Below, piece after piece: positions 41,103 through 49,820 of a stretch of DNA of 64,000 bases (position 1 is its first letter; each line of letters begins with the position of its first letter). Below the pieces are notes generated by a model. That model saw only the letters and a program-made list of their open reading frames with translations, was not told the DNA's origin and did no database searches. A program made the position numbers and the translations under genes. This DNA comes from Paenibacillus sp. YN15 (GTDB taxonomy: Bacteria; Bacillota; Bacilli; Paenibacillales; NBRC-103111), in assembly GCF_003285005.1 (NCBI RefSeq), contig NZ_QMFA01000013.1, positions 62,001-126,000 of the forward strand, written 5' to 3'.

Positions 41103-42022
41103 AGGAGCGCACGGTGTTGATTACGGGGGCAGGCGGCTTTACCGGCCGCCATGCCTGCCGGCATTTCGCCGCACACGGCTATTCGGTAGCCGCAGCCGTC
41201 CGGAGGGAGGACGGGGAGCCGATTGAAGGCCGGCTCCATATCTGCGATCTGACCGACAAGGCGGCGGTGAAACGGCTGGTGGAGGAGACGAAGCCCCGCT
41301 TTGTGCTCCACCTGGCCGGGCGGAATGCTGTTGCCGATTCGTGGAAGGACCCGTTGGGCTGTATGGAGGCGAATCTTCTGTCCACCCTGTATCTGCTGGA
41401 GGCCTTGCGGGGGCTGGAGTATTGCCGGCTGTTGGTGGCCGGCTCCATGCTGGGCTTCGACCTGGCCGATTCGCCCCAGCCCTTGCATCCCTACAGTCTG
41501 GCCAAAACCATGCAGGTGCTGATTGCCCAGGCCTGGAGCTTCCTGTACAGCCAGGAGGTGCTGGTGGCCAAACCCTCCAATCTCATCGGCCCCGGCCGCT
41601 CCAATGGAATCTGCGGGCTTCTGGCCGCCCGGATCGCCCGGTGGGAGAAAGGAACGGATACTTCCAGCTTTTGCCTGTCATCCTGGCATGAAAAGCGGGA
41701 TTATCTGGATGTCCGGGATGCGGTAGCCGCGTACCGCGTCATTCTGGAATCCGGCCAGTCCGGCGCTGTTTATCCCGTCTGCTCCGGCGCCATGCGTTCC
41801 TTGGGCGATCTGGTGGAGACCTACAGGGGACTGACGCCCCTTACCCTTCCCATCGAGGTGGGGAACACTCCGCCGCTTCCGCCGCCGCTGCCCATGGATG
41901 CCTCCCTGACCGGTCGCCTAGGCTGGTCACCGGCCATCCCCTTCACCCAATCCCTGTCGGACGCCCTTGATTTCTGCAGGGAGGACCTGACCCGGCAGTC
42001 TTGCCCGCCGCAACAGACATAA
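41099..42022 (+). CDS. NAD(P)-dependent nucleotide-sugar epimerase/reductase
   Basis: Extended short-chain dehydrogenase of 307 residues: VLITGAGGFTGRHACRHF, DLTDKAAVKRLV, LHLAGRNAV and PYSLAKTMQ (YxxxK). General resemblance to GDP-sugar and UDP-sugar reductase/epimerases (Rmd/CapF-like region); the exact substrate is not clear. It is coupled to the FnlA-type dehydratase by ATGA overlap, so it may be the reductase or 3-epimerase of the same sugar pathway, in which case the RmlD-like protein at 33414 would do another step. Confidence 0.75.
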   Translation: MKERTVLITGAGGFTGRHACRHFAAHGYSVAAAVRREDGEPIEGRLHICDLTDKAAVKRLVEETKPRFVLHLAGRNAVADSWKDPLGCMEANLLSTLYLLEALRGLEYCRLLVAGSMLGFDLADSPQPLHPYSLAKTMQVLIAQAWSFLYSQEVLVAKPSNLIGPGRSNGICGLLAARIARWEKGTDTSSFCLSSWHEKRDYLDVRDAVAAYRVILESGQSGAVYPVCSGAMRSLGDLVETYRGLTPLTLPIEVGNTPPLPPPLPMDASLTGRLGWSPAIPFTQSLSDALDFCREDLTRQSCPPQQT

Positions 42023-42039
42023 AGAGGAGGAACCATGCC

Positions 42040-42756
42040 ATGCTTCCCAGAGTGACCATCGTCATTCCCTTTTATAACGACCCCTACGTGGAACAGGCTA
42101 TCTCCAGCGCCCTTGAACAAACCTATCCCAATCTGGAGATCATCGTAGTGGATGACGGCTCCACGCTGTATCAGGACAGAATCAATCCCTTCGTGTCCCG
42201 AATCCATTATTTGGGCAAGGCCAACGGAGGGACGGCCAGCGCCCTCAACCACGGCATTCGGATGTCTACCGGCGATTATATCGCCTGGCTCAGCTCCGAC
42301 GATTTGTTCTATCCCCACAAAATCGCCCGCCAGCTGGCTTTTATGCAGCATTATAATTCACTCTTGTCCTTCACCGCCTTCGACCAGATCAACGAGTGGG
42401 GGCACGTGACCGCTTATGCCCAGGCCGTCCGCTATTCCAGCCAAAGCGAATTTATCCGGGCCTTCTCCACCTGCGATCCCATTAATGGCTGTACCGTCAT
42501 GTTCAAAAGGGAGCTGATAGCGCGGGTGGGGATTTTCGACGAAAGCCTGCGGTATACCCAGGATTACGAGTATTGGATCAGGGCGCTCTTGTCCGGCGTG
42601 AACATTCACTTCCTGGATGAACCGCTGACCAAGTACCGCTGGCATGGCCAAATGGGAACCATGCGGTTCCGGCCGCAGATTATGGAGGAAGTCCAGGCTG
42701 TGCAGAATACTTTCCGCCACCGGCTGGAGGCGCTGGCTCTGGCAACGCCTTATTGA
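42040..42756 (+). CDS. GT2 glycosyltransferase (tandem copy 1)
   Basis: GT-A glycosyltransferase of 238 residues: VTIVIPFYNDPYVEQAI, LEIIVVDDGS, GKANGGTASALNHGI, IAWLSSDDLFYPHKI (DxD as SDD) and DESLRYTQDYEYWIRA. ATG 42040 is 9 bases after GAGGAGG. Around half of its residues are identical by eye to the next gene, so the pair is a tandem duplication. Confidence 0.87.
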   Translation: MLPRVTIVIPFYNDPYVEQAISSALEQTYPNLEIIVVDDGSTLYQDRINPFVSRIHYLGKANGGTASALNHGIRMSTGDYIAWLSSDDLFYPHKIARQLAFMQHYNSLLSFTAFDQINEWGHVTAYAQAVRYSSQSEFIRAFSTCDPINGCTVMFKRELIARVGIFDESLRYTQDYEYWIRALLSGVNIHFLDEPLTKYRWHGQMGTMRFRPQIMEEVQAVQNTFRHRLEALALATPY

Positions 42757-42767
42757 GGAGGTGTGGC

Positions 42768-43478
42768 ATGAATCCGAAAGTAACGGTTGTCATTCCTTTT
42801 TACAATTGTCCTTATATCGGGCGGGCCATCCGGAGCGTGCTGGATCAGACCTATCCCAACCTGGAGATTATCGTGGTGGATGACGGATCGGTCCGGCATA
42901 CGGAGCTGATTGCGCCATATATGGAGCGCCTCCGTTACTTCCGCAAAGCCAACGGCGGAACAGCCAGCGCCATGAATGCGGGGATTCTGAATGCCACCGG
43001 GGAGTATGTGGCCTGGCTCTCCTCCGACGATATGTATAAGCCGGATAAAATCCGGCGCCAGCTGGAGGTTATGGAGTTTTGGAAGGCGGACTTTTGCTTT
43101 ACCGCCTACGCGGTGATGGATAAGGATGATGTGATTACAGAGAGCTTCGCGGGAACGCCCCTTTCCGCTCCGGGGGATATTTACCGGCTGCTGGCGCTGT
43201 ACAATCCCATTAACGGCTGTACCATGATGTGCAGAAAGGAGGTTTTCGGCAGATGCGGCTTGTTCAACGAAAGCCTGCCGTATACCCAGGATTACGAGAT
43301 GTGGCTGCGGCTGGCGGTCAGCGGCGTCAAGCTGCATTATTTGCCGGAGGCGCTGACGATGTACCGGTTTCATGACCAGATGGGGTCCATCCGCTACCGG
43401 CCGGAGCTGCTGGAGGAATTCTTCCGGGTGCAATCCGTCTATAAGGAACGGATGCAGCGATTGCTTGAATGCCTGTAA
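42768..43478 (+). CDS. GT2 glycosyltransferase (tandem copy 2)
   Basis: A 236-residue paralogue: VTVVIPFYNCPYIGRAI, LEIIVVDDGS, GGTASAMNAGILNATG, VAWLSSDDMYKPDKI, NESLPYTQDYEMWLRL. GAGGAGGTG precedes ATG 42768. Two closely related enzymes side by side suggest successive additions of related sugars. They lie directly after the UDP-sugar genes. Confidence 0.87.
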   Translation: MNPKVTVVIPFYNCPYIGRAIRSVLDQTYPNLEIIVVDDGSVRHTELIAPYMERLRYFRKANGGTASAMNAGILNATGEYVAWLSSDDMYKPDKIRRQLEVMEFWKADFCFTAYAVMDKDDVITESFAGTPLSAPGDIYRLLALYNPINGCTMMCRKEVFGRCGLFNESLPYTQDYEMWLRLAVSGVKLHYLPEALTMYRFHDQMGSIRYRPELLEEFFRVQSVYKERMQRLLECL

Positions 43479-43497
43479 CGGCAAGGAGGAACCATGG

Positions 43498-44727
43498 ATG
43501 AAAGTTCTGTTGGCGACATATTGGCTGATTCCGCATATCGGCGGCGTATGGACCTTCATGAACCAGATCAGGAACAGGCTGGAGCGGATGGGGCATGAGG
43601 TGGATCTGCTGGGGAACAGTCCAGATTACAAATACTTCCACATCTATAACAAAGGGCTATCCCTGGATAAAGAGCATCTGCTTCCCATGCTGGGAACGAA
43701 GCTCGGCCAGAGCCTCGCTCCCCATCTGTTCGAGCAGCCGGTGATTTGGCAGAACGAATTTGACCGCTACTGCCTGGAGCTCTCCGCCGCCTACTTCGGG
43801 TTGGAGAAATACGATGTCATCCATACCCAGGATGTCATCTCGGCCCGTGCCCTGGCCCGGGTCAAGCCGAAACGGACGCCGCTGGTGTCCCATATTCACG
43901 GCTCGGTAGCCACCGAAATGTTTTCCCACTTCAAGATGCATCCGGAGCTGGGCATTCATGAGAATAGCCCGGCCTATAACTATTTCAAGGCGATGGAATA
44001 TTACGGGGCTTCCGGAACGGACCTGTCCATTACGGCCAACCATTGGCAGCGCAATATGCTGATTTCCCAATTCGGGGTATCTCCTGAAAAGGTGGCTGTG
44101 TTCCAATACGGGCTGGATGCGGAGCCGTTCTGGGCCAACTTTGCCGCCGGCACCAACATCCGGCGTCCTCCAGGGAAAAAGGTCATTATTTTCCCGGCCC
44201 GCCTGGTTTTTATTAAGGGTGTCCATGTTTTGATCGAAGCCTTGGCCACATTGAAGCAGGCCCGGTCAGATTGGGTATGCTGGATCGCGGGGGACGGAGA
44301 CCAGCGGGCGGCTCTGGAGGAGCAGGCCCGCAGGCTCGGCCTTCAGCAGGAGGTGGCTTTTTTGGGCAATCGTTTGGATGTGCCCGGTCTGCTGGGCCAA
44401 TCGGATATATTTGTCCATTGCTGCCTGCAGGATAACCAGCCTTTTTCGGTTATGGAGGCGCAGATGGCGGGTCTGCCTGTGCTGGTTTCCTCCGCCGCCG
44501 GTTTGCCCGAAATGGTGGAGCATGGGGTGACCGGACTGATCTCCCCGGTGGGAGACAGCGTAACGCTCTTCCAGCAGCTGAATGCACTGCTGGAGAATGA
44601 TGCGTACAGAATCAGGCTGGGGAAGCAAGCCCAGAGCTGGGCCCAGTCCCACTGGTCTTTGGATTTGATGATCTCGCGTCTGTTGGAGGTGTACGGGAAG
44701 GTGATCGAGGCCTCAGGCAGGGCCTGA
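43498..44727 (+). CDS. GT4 glycosyltransferase
   Basis: GT-B protein of 409 residues: LLATYWLIPHIGGVWTFMNQ (acceptor loop), VHVLIEALATLKQA, VAFLGNRLDVPGLLGQSDIF and the donor-site QPFSVMEAQMAGLPVLVSS. AAGGAGGA is 7 bases before ATG 43498. Part of the glycan operon. Confidence 0.87.
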   Translation: MKVLLATYWLIPHIGGVWTFMNQIRNRLERMGHEVDLLGNSPDYKYFHIYNKGLSLDKEHLLPMLGTKLGQSLAPHLFEQPVIWQNEFDRYCLELSAAYFGLEKYDVIHTQDVISARALARVKPKRTPLVSHIHGSVATEMFSHFKMHPELGIHENSPAYNYFKAMEYYGASGTDLSITANHWQRNMLISQFGVSPEKVAVFQYGLDAEPFWANFAAGTNIRRPPGKKVIIFPARLVFIKGVHVLIEALATLKQARSDWVCWIAGDGDQRAALEEQARRLGLQQEVAFLGNRLDVPGLLGQSDIFVHCCLQDNQPFSVMEAQMAGLPVLVSSAAGLPEMVEHGVTGLISPVGDSVTLFQQLNALLENDAYRIRLGKQAQSWAQSHWSLDLMISRLLEVYGKVIEASGRA

Positions 44728-44751
44728 CAGCGGATTGGAGGAGGTTTTGGC

Positions 44752-44928
44752 ATGCAGGATGACAGGTATAAGGTGCTGGGGGATTTGTATAACCGGATAT
44801 TTGTGACGCAAAGCAGCAGCCAGGGTCTGACGGTGGATTATTACGTATGGAACCGGATCTTTTCCGGCCTGCCCAAGGGTTACCAGCTTCCGGATATGGC
44901 CGTTTATACCTTTTTACCGCATAAATGA
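44752..44928 (+). CDS. Small hypothetical protein (58 aa)
   Basis: ATG 44752 follows GGAGGAGG, and the frame encodes MQDDRYKVLGDLYNRIFVTQ onward to a TGA at 44926, giving 58 residues. It lies 24 bases after a glycosyltransferase and 15 bases before a methyltransferase in the same operon, which makes it a likely real gene despite its size. No family is recognised; it is polar with many aromatics and no membrane span. Confidence 0.65.
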   Translation: MQDDRYKVLGDLYNRIFVTQSSSQGLTVDYYVWNRIFSGLPKGYQLPDMAVYTFLPHK

Positions 44929-44943
44929 GGGGAGGATCAAGCA

Positions 44944-45531
44944 GTGAACAACTATTGGGAGCATGTCGATCCAAGGAATTTTTTGCAGTCGGCCAATGAG
45001 GGGTATTACAAGCCGGTCCGGCAGCTGTACAGGTCTTTGCTTGACCAATTGAAGATCTCCAGAATGCTGGAGGTGGGATGCGGTCCCGGCGTGGATTATG
45101 TCGGCGCTGTAAACAGCCGGCCTGCCATTGACTATACCGGTGTGGACATGACCCAGAATATGGTGGATTACTGCACCCGCCAATACCCCGGAGGCAAATT
45201 CATAAAGGGCGATATTCACCGCCTGCCGTTTCAGGACGGGAGCTTCGAGCTTGTGTACTGCAAGGATGTGCTGAACCATCTGGAGGATTGGGGAGCCGGG
45301 TTCTCCGAGCTTTACCGGGTCAGCTCCAAATATGTATTGGTTAATTTCTTCTATGGATTGGGCTCCACCACCTTCACCGGCGTGGAGCATCACGACGGCT
45401 TTATCAACCATTGGGTGGATTGGAATGAGGTGATGACGCAGATTTTTGCCTTCATGCCCGTAGCCATCAATATTTATCCTCTGGATTGCAACCCCAATGA
45501 AGAAACGATGATTCTTCTCCAGAAGAAATAG
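44944..45531 (+). CDS. Class I SAM-dependent methyltransferase
   Basis: Protein of 195 residues (Methyltransf_11 type): MLEVGCGPGVDYVGA (motif I), YTGVDMTQNMVDY (acidic ribose-binding loop), GDIHRLPFQDGSFELVYCKD. GTG 44944 follows GGGGAGG. At the end of the glycosyltransferase operon it may methylate a sugar of the spore glycan. A terminator hairpin follows. Confidence 0.82.
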   Translation: MNNYWEHVDPRNFLQSANEGYYKPVRQLYRSLLDQLKISRMLEVGCGPGVDYVGAVNSRPAIDYTGVDMTQNMVDYCTRQYPGGKFIKGDIHRLPFQDGSFELVYCKDVLNHLEDWGAGFSELYRVSSKYVLVNFFYGLGSTTFTGVEHHDGFINHWVDWNEVMTQIFAFMPVAINIYPLDCNPNEETMILLQKK

Positions 45532-45540
45532 AAAACATAA

Positions 45541-45590
45541 TCGGCCAGCGCCGCCGCCGGAATTGAAACTGCCGGGGAAGCGCTGGCCGA
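45541..45590. terminator. Hairpin between convergent genes
   Basis: TCGGCCAGCGC (45541-45551) pairs perfectly with GCGCTGGCCGA (45580-45590). The T-rich run lies on the minus-strand side (A-rich before it on the plus strand), so it best serves the minus-strand gene. Confidence 0.65.
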
Positions 45591-45612
45591 TTGTGTGAAC
45601 GAAAGACTGCTT

Positions 45613-46245
45613 TCAGGAAATCCGCAGCTGAACGCCGCTTAGGATGTGCTCCCAATAGTGGTGGTTTCCTTCCCATTTGTCCTGATCGGGAAGCCGGATG
45701 GAGCAGGTTCTGCGCAGGGGCCAGTCGTTTTCCACCAGGGTTTGCACATTGAGGTCATGCTGGATCAGGAGCACCTTGAAATCCTTCTTCACCAGGCCGG
45801 CGAGGACCGCCTCCAGCTCCACAGCCTGATCATAGGTTCCTTCTGTCCGGATAAACAGAATGTGATCCGCCGTTTCCATTTTCTCCAGGAAGCGGGCCAC
45901 TCTGCGGTCGTACTTGGCTTTAATTTCAGGATAGGCAGCCAGGTGGGGCGGGAAATTATTGGCGGTGAAGAAATCGTGGTTGGACAAAAAGTTGTACTGC
46001 TGCTCCAGCACCAGATACAGCTTGTCGCTGGCATTGCCTACTACCTTCAGATTGGGATAGTCCATAAATCCGGCAAACCGGTTGGCCAGCAGCCGGCTAA
46101 CGTCCGACAGGTTGTAGGAGGCCATCCAGTCCAGCACGCCTGCATAGGGCCGGAGATTGAATCTTTCCAATTGCATGGCAGCCAGGCACAAATCGCCCAA
46201 GCTGAATATGGCGTCATATTCACCCTTCAAATCTTCCAGCTTCAC
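45613..46245 (-). CDS. DUF1796 family putative cysteine peptidase-fold protein
   Basis: Protein of 210 residues. FSLGDLCLAAMQLERFNLR followed by VLDWMASYNLSDVSRLL fits the DUF1796 pattern (xSLGxxCxxAxxLxxxxLR...LDWm), with the conserved cysteine. Members are predicted papain-like peptidases and often occur in glycan clusters; no activity is established. GTG 46245 follows AAAGGAG. It is the only minus-strand gene in the middle of the plus-strand glycan region. Confidence 0.72.
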   Translation of the reverse strand: MKLEDLKGEYDAIFSLGDLCLAAMQLERFNLRPYAGVLDWMASYNLSDVSRLLANRFAGFMDYPNLKVVGNASDKLYLVLEQQYNFLSNHDFFTANNFPPHLAAYPEIKAKYDRRVARFLEKMETADHILFIRTEGTYDQAVELEAVLAGLVKKDFKVLLIQHDLNVQTLVENDWPLRRTCSIRLPDQDKWEGNHHYWEHILSGVQLRIS

Positions 46246-46382
46246 GTCGGCTCGCTCCTTTATTGATTATGATGCCTTCCTATACACAGTAAATGCGCCG
46301 GTTATGCCCGGTGATTGTACACTCACAGAAATAAGTTTGGGTTTTCCCCCTCCATGTATGCCCTGCCGTTGTCCGCCCTTCC

Positions 46383-46391
46383 GCATAAAGT
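46383..46391 (+). promoter_or_regulatory. Candidate sigma-K -10 (CATAAAGTA)
   Basis: CATAAAGTA fits CATAnnnTA, 64 bases before the next start. No clear AC-type -35, so this is weak. Confidence 0.3.
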
Positions 46392-46454
46392 AATAAGGAA
46401 TAGCGAGAAAAGCTCTGAAGGCTCCATTTGTCCCTATAAAAGGAGGTTGTCGGC

Positions 46455-46790
46455 TTGTCCATCATGCGTTTGGAAACACTGGCAGGCGGAAAAATTGACT
46501 CCAACTATATTACGTCCATGGACTTGTCGGTGCAGAATCTGGGAGCGGAGGGGTTCGACGTTCTCTTGCATATGTACTATAACGGCGCAGTCGGATATGT
46601 GGCGCTGCATCATGTTCCCGCTTACGGCTCTGTTTGGATACCGGACATTCCCACCAATCTGATCCCTTTTTCCATGCTGCTGGTGACCAATATCAATTCG
46701 TACAATACTACGGGAATTATTACTTATGCCAAGCTGAACGGCAATGTGGTGGCCGTTTACAGCCAGGAGGATTTTATTCGGATGCCTTGA
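46455..46790 (+). CDS. Small hypothetical protein of the spore island (111 aa)
   Basis: TTG 46455 lies 8 bases after AGGAGG; ATG 46464 is a poorer choice. The protein (MSIMRLETLAGGKIDSNYIT...) is beta-rich with many Tyr, Asn and Val, no signal peptide and no known family. It follows the style of the other small surface candidates at 35494 and 47970. Confidence 0.65.
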   Translation: MSIMRLETLAGGKIDSNYITSMDLSVQNLGAEGFDVLLHMYYNGAVGYVALHHVPAYGSVWIPDIPTNLIPFSMLLVTNINSYNTTGIITYAKLNGNVVAVYSQEDFIRMP

Positions 46791-46872
46791 GAGCTTTCCG
46801 CAGGAAAGCTTGCTTCGAAAGCATCGGCTAAGAGCTTTCCGCAGGAAAGCTTGCTTCGTAAGCATAACCTTT
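46791..46872. repeat. Two tandem copies of a 41-bp double-hairpin repeat
   Basis: The unit starts GAGCTTTCCGCAGGAAAGCT (46791 and again 46832). Within it AGCTTTCC-GCA-GGAAAGCT is a perfect hairpin, and TGCTT-CGA-AAGCA a second one; in copy 2 the second hairpin is changed (TTCGTAAGC). It starts directly after one stop codon and ends just before the next ribosome site. Confidence 0.8.
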
Positions 46873-46897
46873 CGCCGCAGGAGGGGAGCCCAACGTT

Positions 46898-47959
46898 ATG
46901 AAGGTGCTGTTTGTATATTATGTGCCCAGCGGAGGTGTGGAGACGCTGAACCGGGAGAGGTGCCGGGCCCTCCGGAATTATGGCATCGAAGGGCATTGCC
47001 TGTACTACCGCTGGGGAGCGGGATTGCAGAATTCCACCGATTTCCCGGTCTATGTCACCACGGATGACATTGCAGTCAAGCATATTCTGGATTCCCATCA
47101 GTTCGATGCCATCGTCGCCGTAACGGACCACATGTCCTTTCCGCGCTTACGCCTCTTGGGCTATACCGGCAAGCTGGTGCTGGAAATCCAGGGTTACGGG
47201 CCCAAGCATGTAGCCCGAGAGCAGTTGACCTTGGCGGCGCCTTATATCAATGCTTATGCCAACGGGCTGCTGAATCCATGCACCCCCCATATTGACGCGC
47301 TGTTTGCGGAGCTGTTTCCCACCAAGCCCCAATTCCGGTTCAACAATTGCTTCGACTATACCCGCTTTACCTACCGTCCGTCGCCCAAGCATGATGCGCC
47401 CATTATAGCCTGGCTGGGGCGGATTGAGGACAACAAGAACTGGCGGGAGTTCCTGCACATCGGCCATCAGCTGGCGAAGCATGTTCCCGATCTAAACATG
47501 TGGATGTTCGAGGATCATACCCTTTCCTCCCCGGAGGAGCGGGAGAAATTCATGGAGCTGATCAGCAAGTTGGACCTGGGCCGGCGGCTGACCCTGCGCT
47601 CCAATGTGCCCCATGCCCAGATGCAGCATTATTTTTCCGTCATCGGCGATTCCGGCGGTTTCCTGTGCTCCACCTCGAAGGTGGAGGGAGCGCCGTATGC
47701 GCTGCTGGAGGCCATGAGCTGCTGCTGTCCCGTCCTGACCAGCAACTCCGACGGTGTATCCACCTCCATCTACCATAACCTGACGGGCAAGTATTACCAG
47801 CTGGGAGATATTGCCCATGCCGTTGCCGAGGCGAAGGAATTAATGGGCAACGGGAAGCTGCGGGAGGCGATCCGGGTCGGCGCCCAGCAGCATGTGGTGA
47901 ATAACTTTAACCCGGACCTGTACTGCAGCCAGTTTATTGCCATGCTTCAATCCTTGTGA
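46898..47959 (+). CDS. GT4 glycosyltransferase
   Basis: GT-B protein of 353 residues: VLFVYYVPSGGVETLNRER, IAWLGRIEDNKNWREFLHIG, and the donor-site GGFLCSTSKVEGAPYALLEAMS. AGGAGGGGAG precedes ATG 46898. Function in the spore-surface glycan is inferred from place. Confidence 0.85.
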   Translation: MKVLFVYYVPSGGVETLNRERCRALRNYGIEGHCLYYRWGAGLQNSTDFPVYVTTDDIAVKHILDSHQFDAIVAVTDHMSFPRLRLLGYTGKLVLEIQGYGPKHVAREQLTLAAPYINAYANGLLNPCTPHIDALFAELFPTKPQFRFNNCFDYTRFTYRPSPKHDAPIIAWLGRIEDNKNWREFLHIGHQLAKHVPDLNMWMFEDHTLSSPEEREKFMELISKLDLGRRLTLRSNVPHAQMQHYFSVIGDSGGFLCSTSKVEGAPYALLEAMSCCCPVLTSNSDGVSTSIYHNLTGKYYQLGDIAHAVAEAKELMGNGKLREAIRVGAQQHVVNNFNPDLYCSQFIAMLQSL

Positions 47960-47969
47960 GGTGATGACC

Positions 47970-48359
47970 ATGTACAAAAAATCCGGCTATAAAACGGAAG
48001 CGAAAAAAGGGGAGTTTCAGCCTTTCCCTGTTGGGGAGAGCGAAATTGTGCTCACTTCTGTCACCCTGTCCGGTCTTGTGCCGGCGGACCGCATTATGCT
48101 TTTGTTGGAGATCGGCTGGGATAAGCCGGTAACCTGGGATATGGGGGAGCTGGAGGTCAAAATCCGCAAATATTCCGCCTCCGGCCCCATCGTCTACCAG
48201 ATGACGGAGGCTTGCTTCTTCAAGGCCCATACCCGCACCAAGTATGAGGAAGGCGGGGAAGCAGGCCAGGTTTCCTACTTTCTGACCGTCCGCTCTCCCG
48301 AATTGAAGGCCCGGATTGTGGGGCCATATAGCCTGGAGGGAGCGGTATACGGCACGTAA
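47970..48359 (+). CDS. Small hypothetical protein of the spore island (129 aa)
   Basis: ATG 47970 is 6 bases after GAGGTG (ATG 47964 touches the site and is unlikely). Starts MYKKSGYKTEAKKGEFQPFP, with a beta-rich body (IVLTSVTLSGLVPADRIMLL). No known family, no signal peptide. A strong terminator follows, making it the last gene after the glycosyltransferase. Confidence 0.65.
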   Translation: MYKKSGYKTEAKKGEFQPFPVGESEIVLTSVTLSGLVPADRIMLLLEIGWDKPVTWDMGELEVKIRKYSASGPIVYQMTEACFFKAHTRTKYEEGGEAGQVSYFLTVRSPELKARIVGPYSLEGAVYGT

Positions 48360-48412
48360 GTGGAGGTGCCCGGCGCATCCTTGTCCGGCGAAACCTTGCT
48401 GCAAGCAGAGAA

Positions 48413-48436
48413 AACGGCCCGTTGCGGGCCGTTTTT
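48413..48436 (+). terminator. Terminator of the glycan operon
   Basis: AACGGCCCG (48413-48421) pairs with CGGGCCGTT (48425-48433), loop TTG, followed by a T run. Confidence 0.9.
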
Positions 48437-48539
48437 GCGTTTGTTCACATATCAGAAAGTATTAAATTCCGAGGAGAGGGAGCCCTTTTTACTTTGTTGG
48501 AGGGGGGGGATTGTTACCGGCTTACAGCCCCGCTGCGGC

Positions 48540-48760
48540 AACTGTCTGCCCCTTGCGGATTCTAACGGAGGCAAAAGACCTTATTTTGCCGAAAAACGGT
48601 GTTTGGAAATTCTAACGGCGGTGGGAGACGGTATTTGGAGCTTTTCCGTCCCTCCGCATGATCGTTGCCGCAAATAGCGGCTGTAGCCGCCGTTAGAAGA
48701 TTGGAACCGCTCTTTTGGGACAAATAGCGGCTCTGACCGCCGTTAGAAAGCGGGGGAACC
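48540..48760. repeat. Cluster of palindromic repeats (TTCTAACGGCGG type)
   Basis: TTCTAACGG occurs on the plus strand near 48559 and 48615. Its reverse complement CCGTTAGAA appears in AGCCGCCGTTAGAA near 48690 and GACCGCCGTTAGAA near 48740. AGCGGCT/AGCCGC forms a tight hairpin near 48679. Confidence 0.7.
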
Positions 48761-48944
48761 GCCTATGTCTCACCAACTGCAGAGCATAGCGGATCATCCA
48801 ACCCATAATCACCCGATCACCACCGATGCCACCGATGTAAGCGCCACGCCGGTAAACCTGCCAGTCTGAAAGACGGAAGCTCCCATTTTTTTAGAATATC
48901 AGTAACTACCATTGTCCTCGCCTCCGTAGCATCGACCAATGTTA

Positions 48945-49125
48945 TCATGCAAAAGTGCAGTTATTTTTAGGCGCTAACCCTCTATCTCGCTCTCATAATG
49001 CAAAAGTGCACTTATTTTCGCTTAAAACCGCCAAAAGGCTAAAATTCGCGTGAATAGATGTACTTTTGCATTTAGACCCTCCATTCCAGCCGCTGACCCA
49101 TAAAATAAATGTACTTTTGCATTAT
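48945..49125. repeat. Cluster of four TGCAAAAGTGCA-type repeats
   Basis: ATGCAAAAGTGCA occurs near 48949 and 48998; its complement form TGTACTTTTGCAT near 49060 and 49112. Two copies point each way, so the cluster can fold into larger hairpins. The 48437-49820 gap contains no gene that could be supported. Confidence 0.7.
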
Positions 49126-49395
49126 CGATCCTCCATATTATTCCACATCCCCAATATCCCGCCACTATCTACCATACATCGGAGATGTTGTCGCTAAAAG
49201 CGGATAACAGCAATGTGGAATTGGAAGCGGAATGTGCCCGCGGCAGACAATGAGGGCTTCTGAGTCCCTTTAAAACATCATTTTTCCAAAGAGATAGCTG
49301 AGTAGTTACATAATCGCTGGGGGAAGGGAGCCCTTTCGAAGTGGGGCGCTTTCCCTCGGGTGGTGGGGTGATCTGAAAGTGTGTAAGCGGCAAAA

Positions 49396-49460
49396 CAATG
49401 TCTGTTATTTGCATGAAAGGCGGAAAATCGACCGAATAGCGACATGAAATGTCTGCTAAG
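49396..49460. repeat. Palindrome related to the repeats at the insertion sequence
   Basis: TAGCGACATGAAATGTCTGC (from 49436) differs from the copy at 5901 in two positions only, TAGCAACATAAAATGTCTGC. The two lie 43.5 kb apart, showing a dispersed family. Confidence 0.75.
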
Positions 49461-49820
49461 GGCTTCATTTTCAGTGGGAATCAGGGTCTTTTGGAGGACA
49501 TTGCCGATATTTTATTTGTTGCCCGCTATCATGCACTCACCTGATGAATCCCTGTTTGAATCAGAGGCGGCGGGTAGAACGCTTCGACTGCGGCTATGCA
49601 AACATAAACCTGGGTGGGCATCCCTTATTATGGGTAAGCCGCAGGTTGCCAAAGGACGCCGCAGGCGTTTTTCTTACCACATCAGAATGTGTAAGTTCTT
49701 TACAGTGCTAAAGTGCGTAAGGAAAACATTCTGATTGGCGATAAAAACTTCCGCTTAACGCGGTCGCTCCTCCTCGAAATACTCCGATAGGAGTTTTTCT
49801 CAACGCCGGCGCGGCCGGCT

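Noticed and set aside
49169-49468. A 99-codon minus-strand frame and similar short frames in the 48.4-49.8 kb gap
   Set aside because: They run through palindromic repeats, lack ribosome sites, and have no recognisable protein content.
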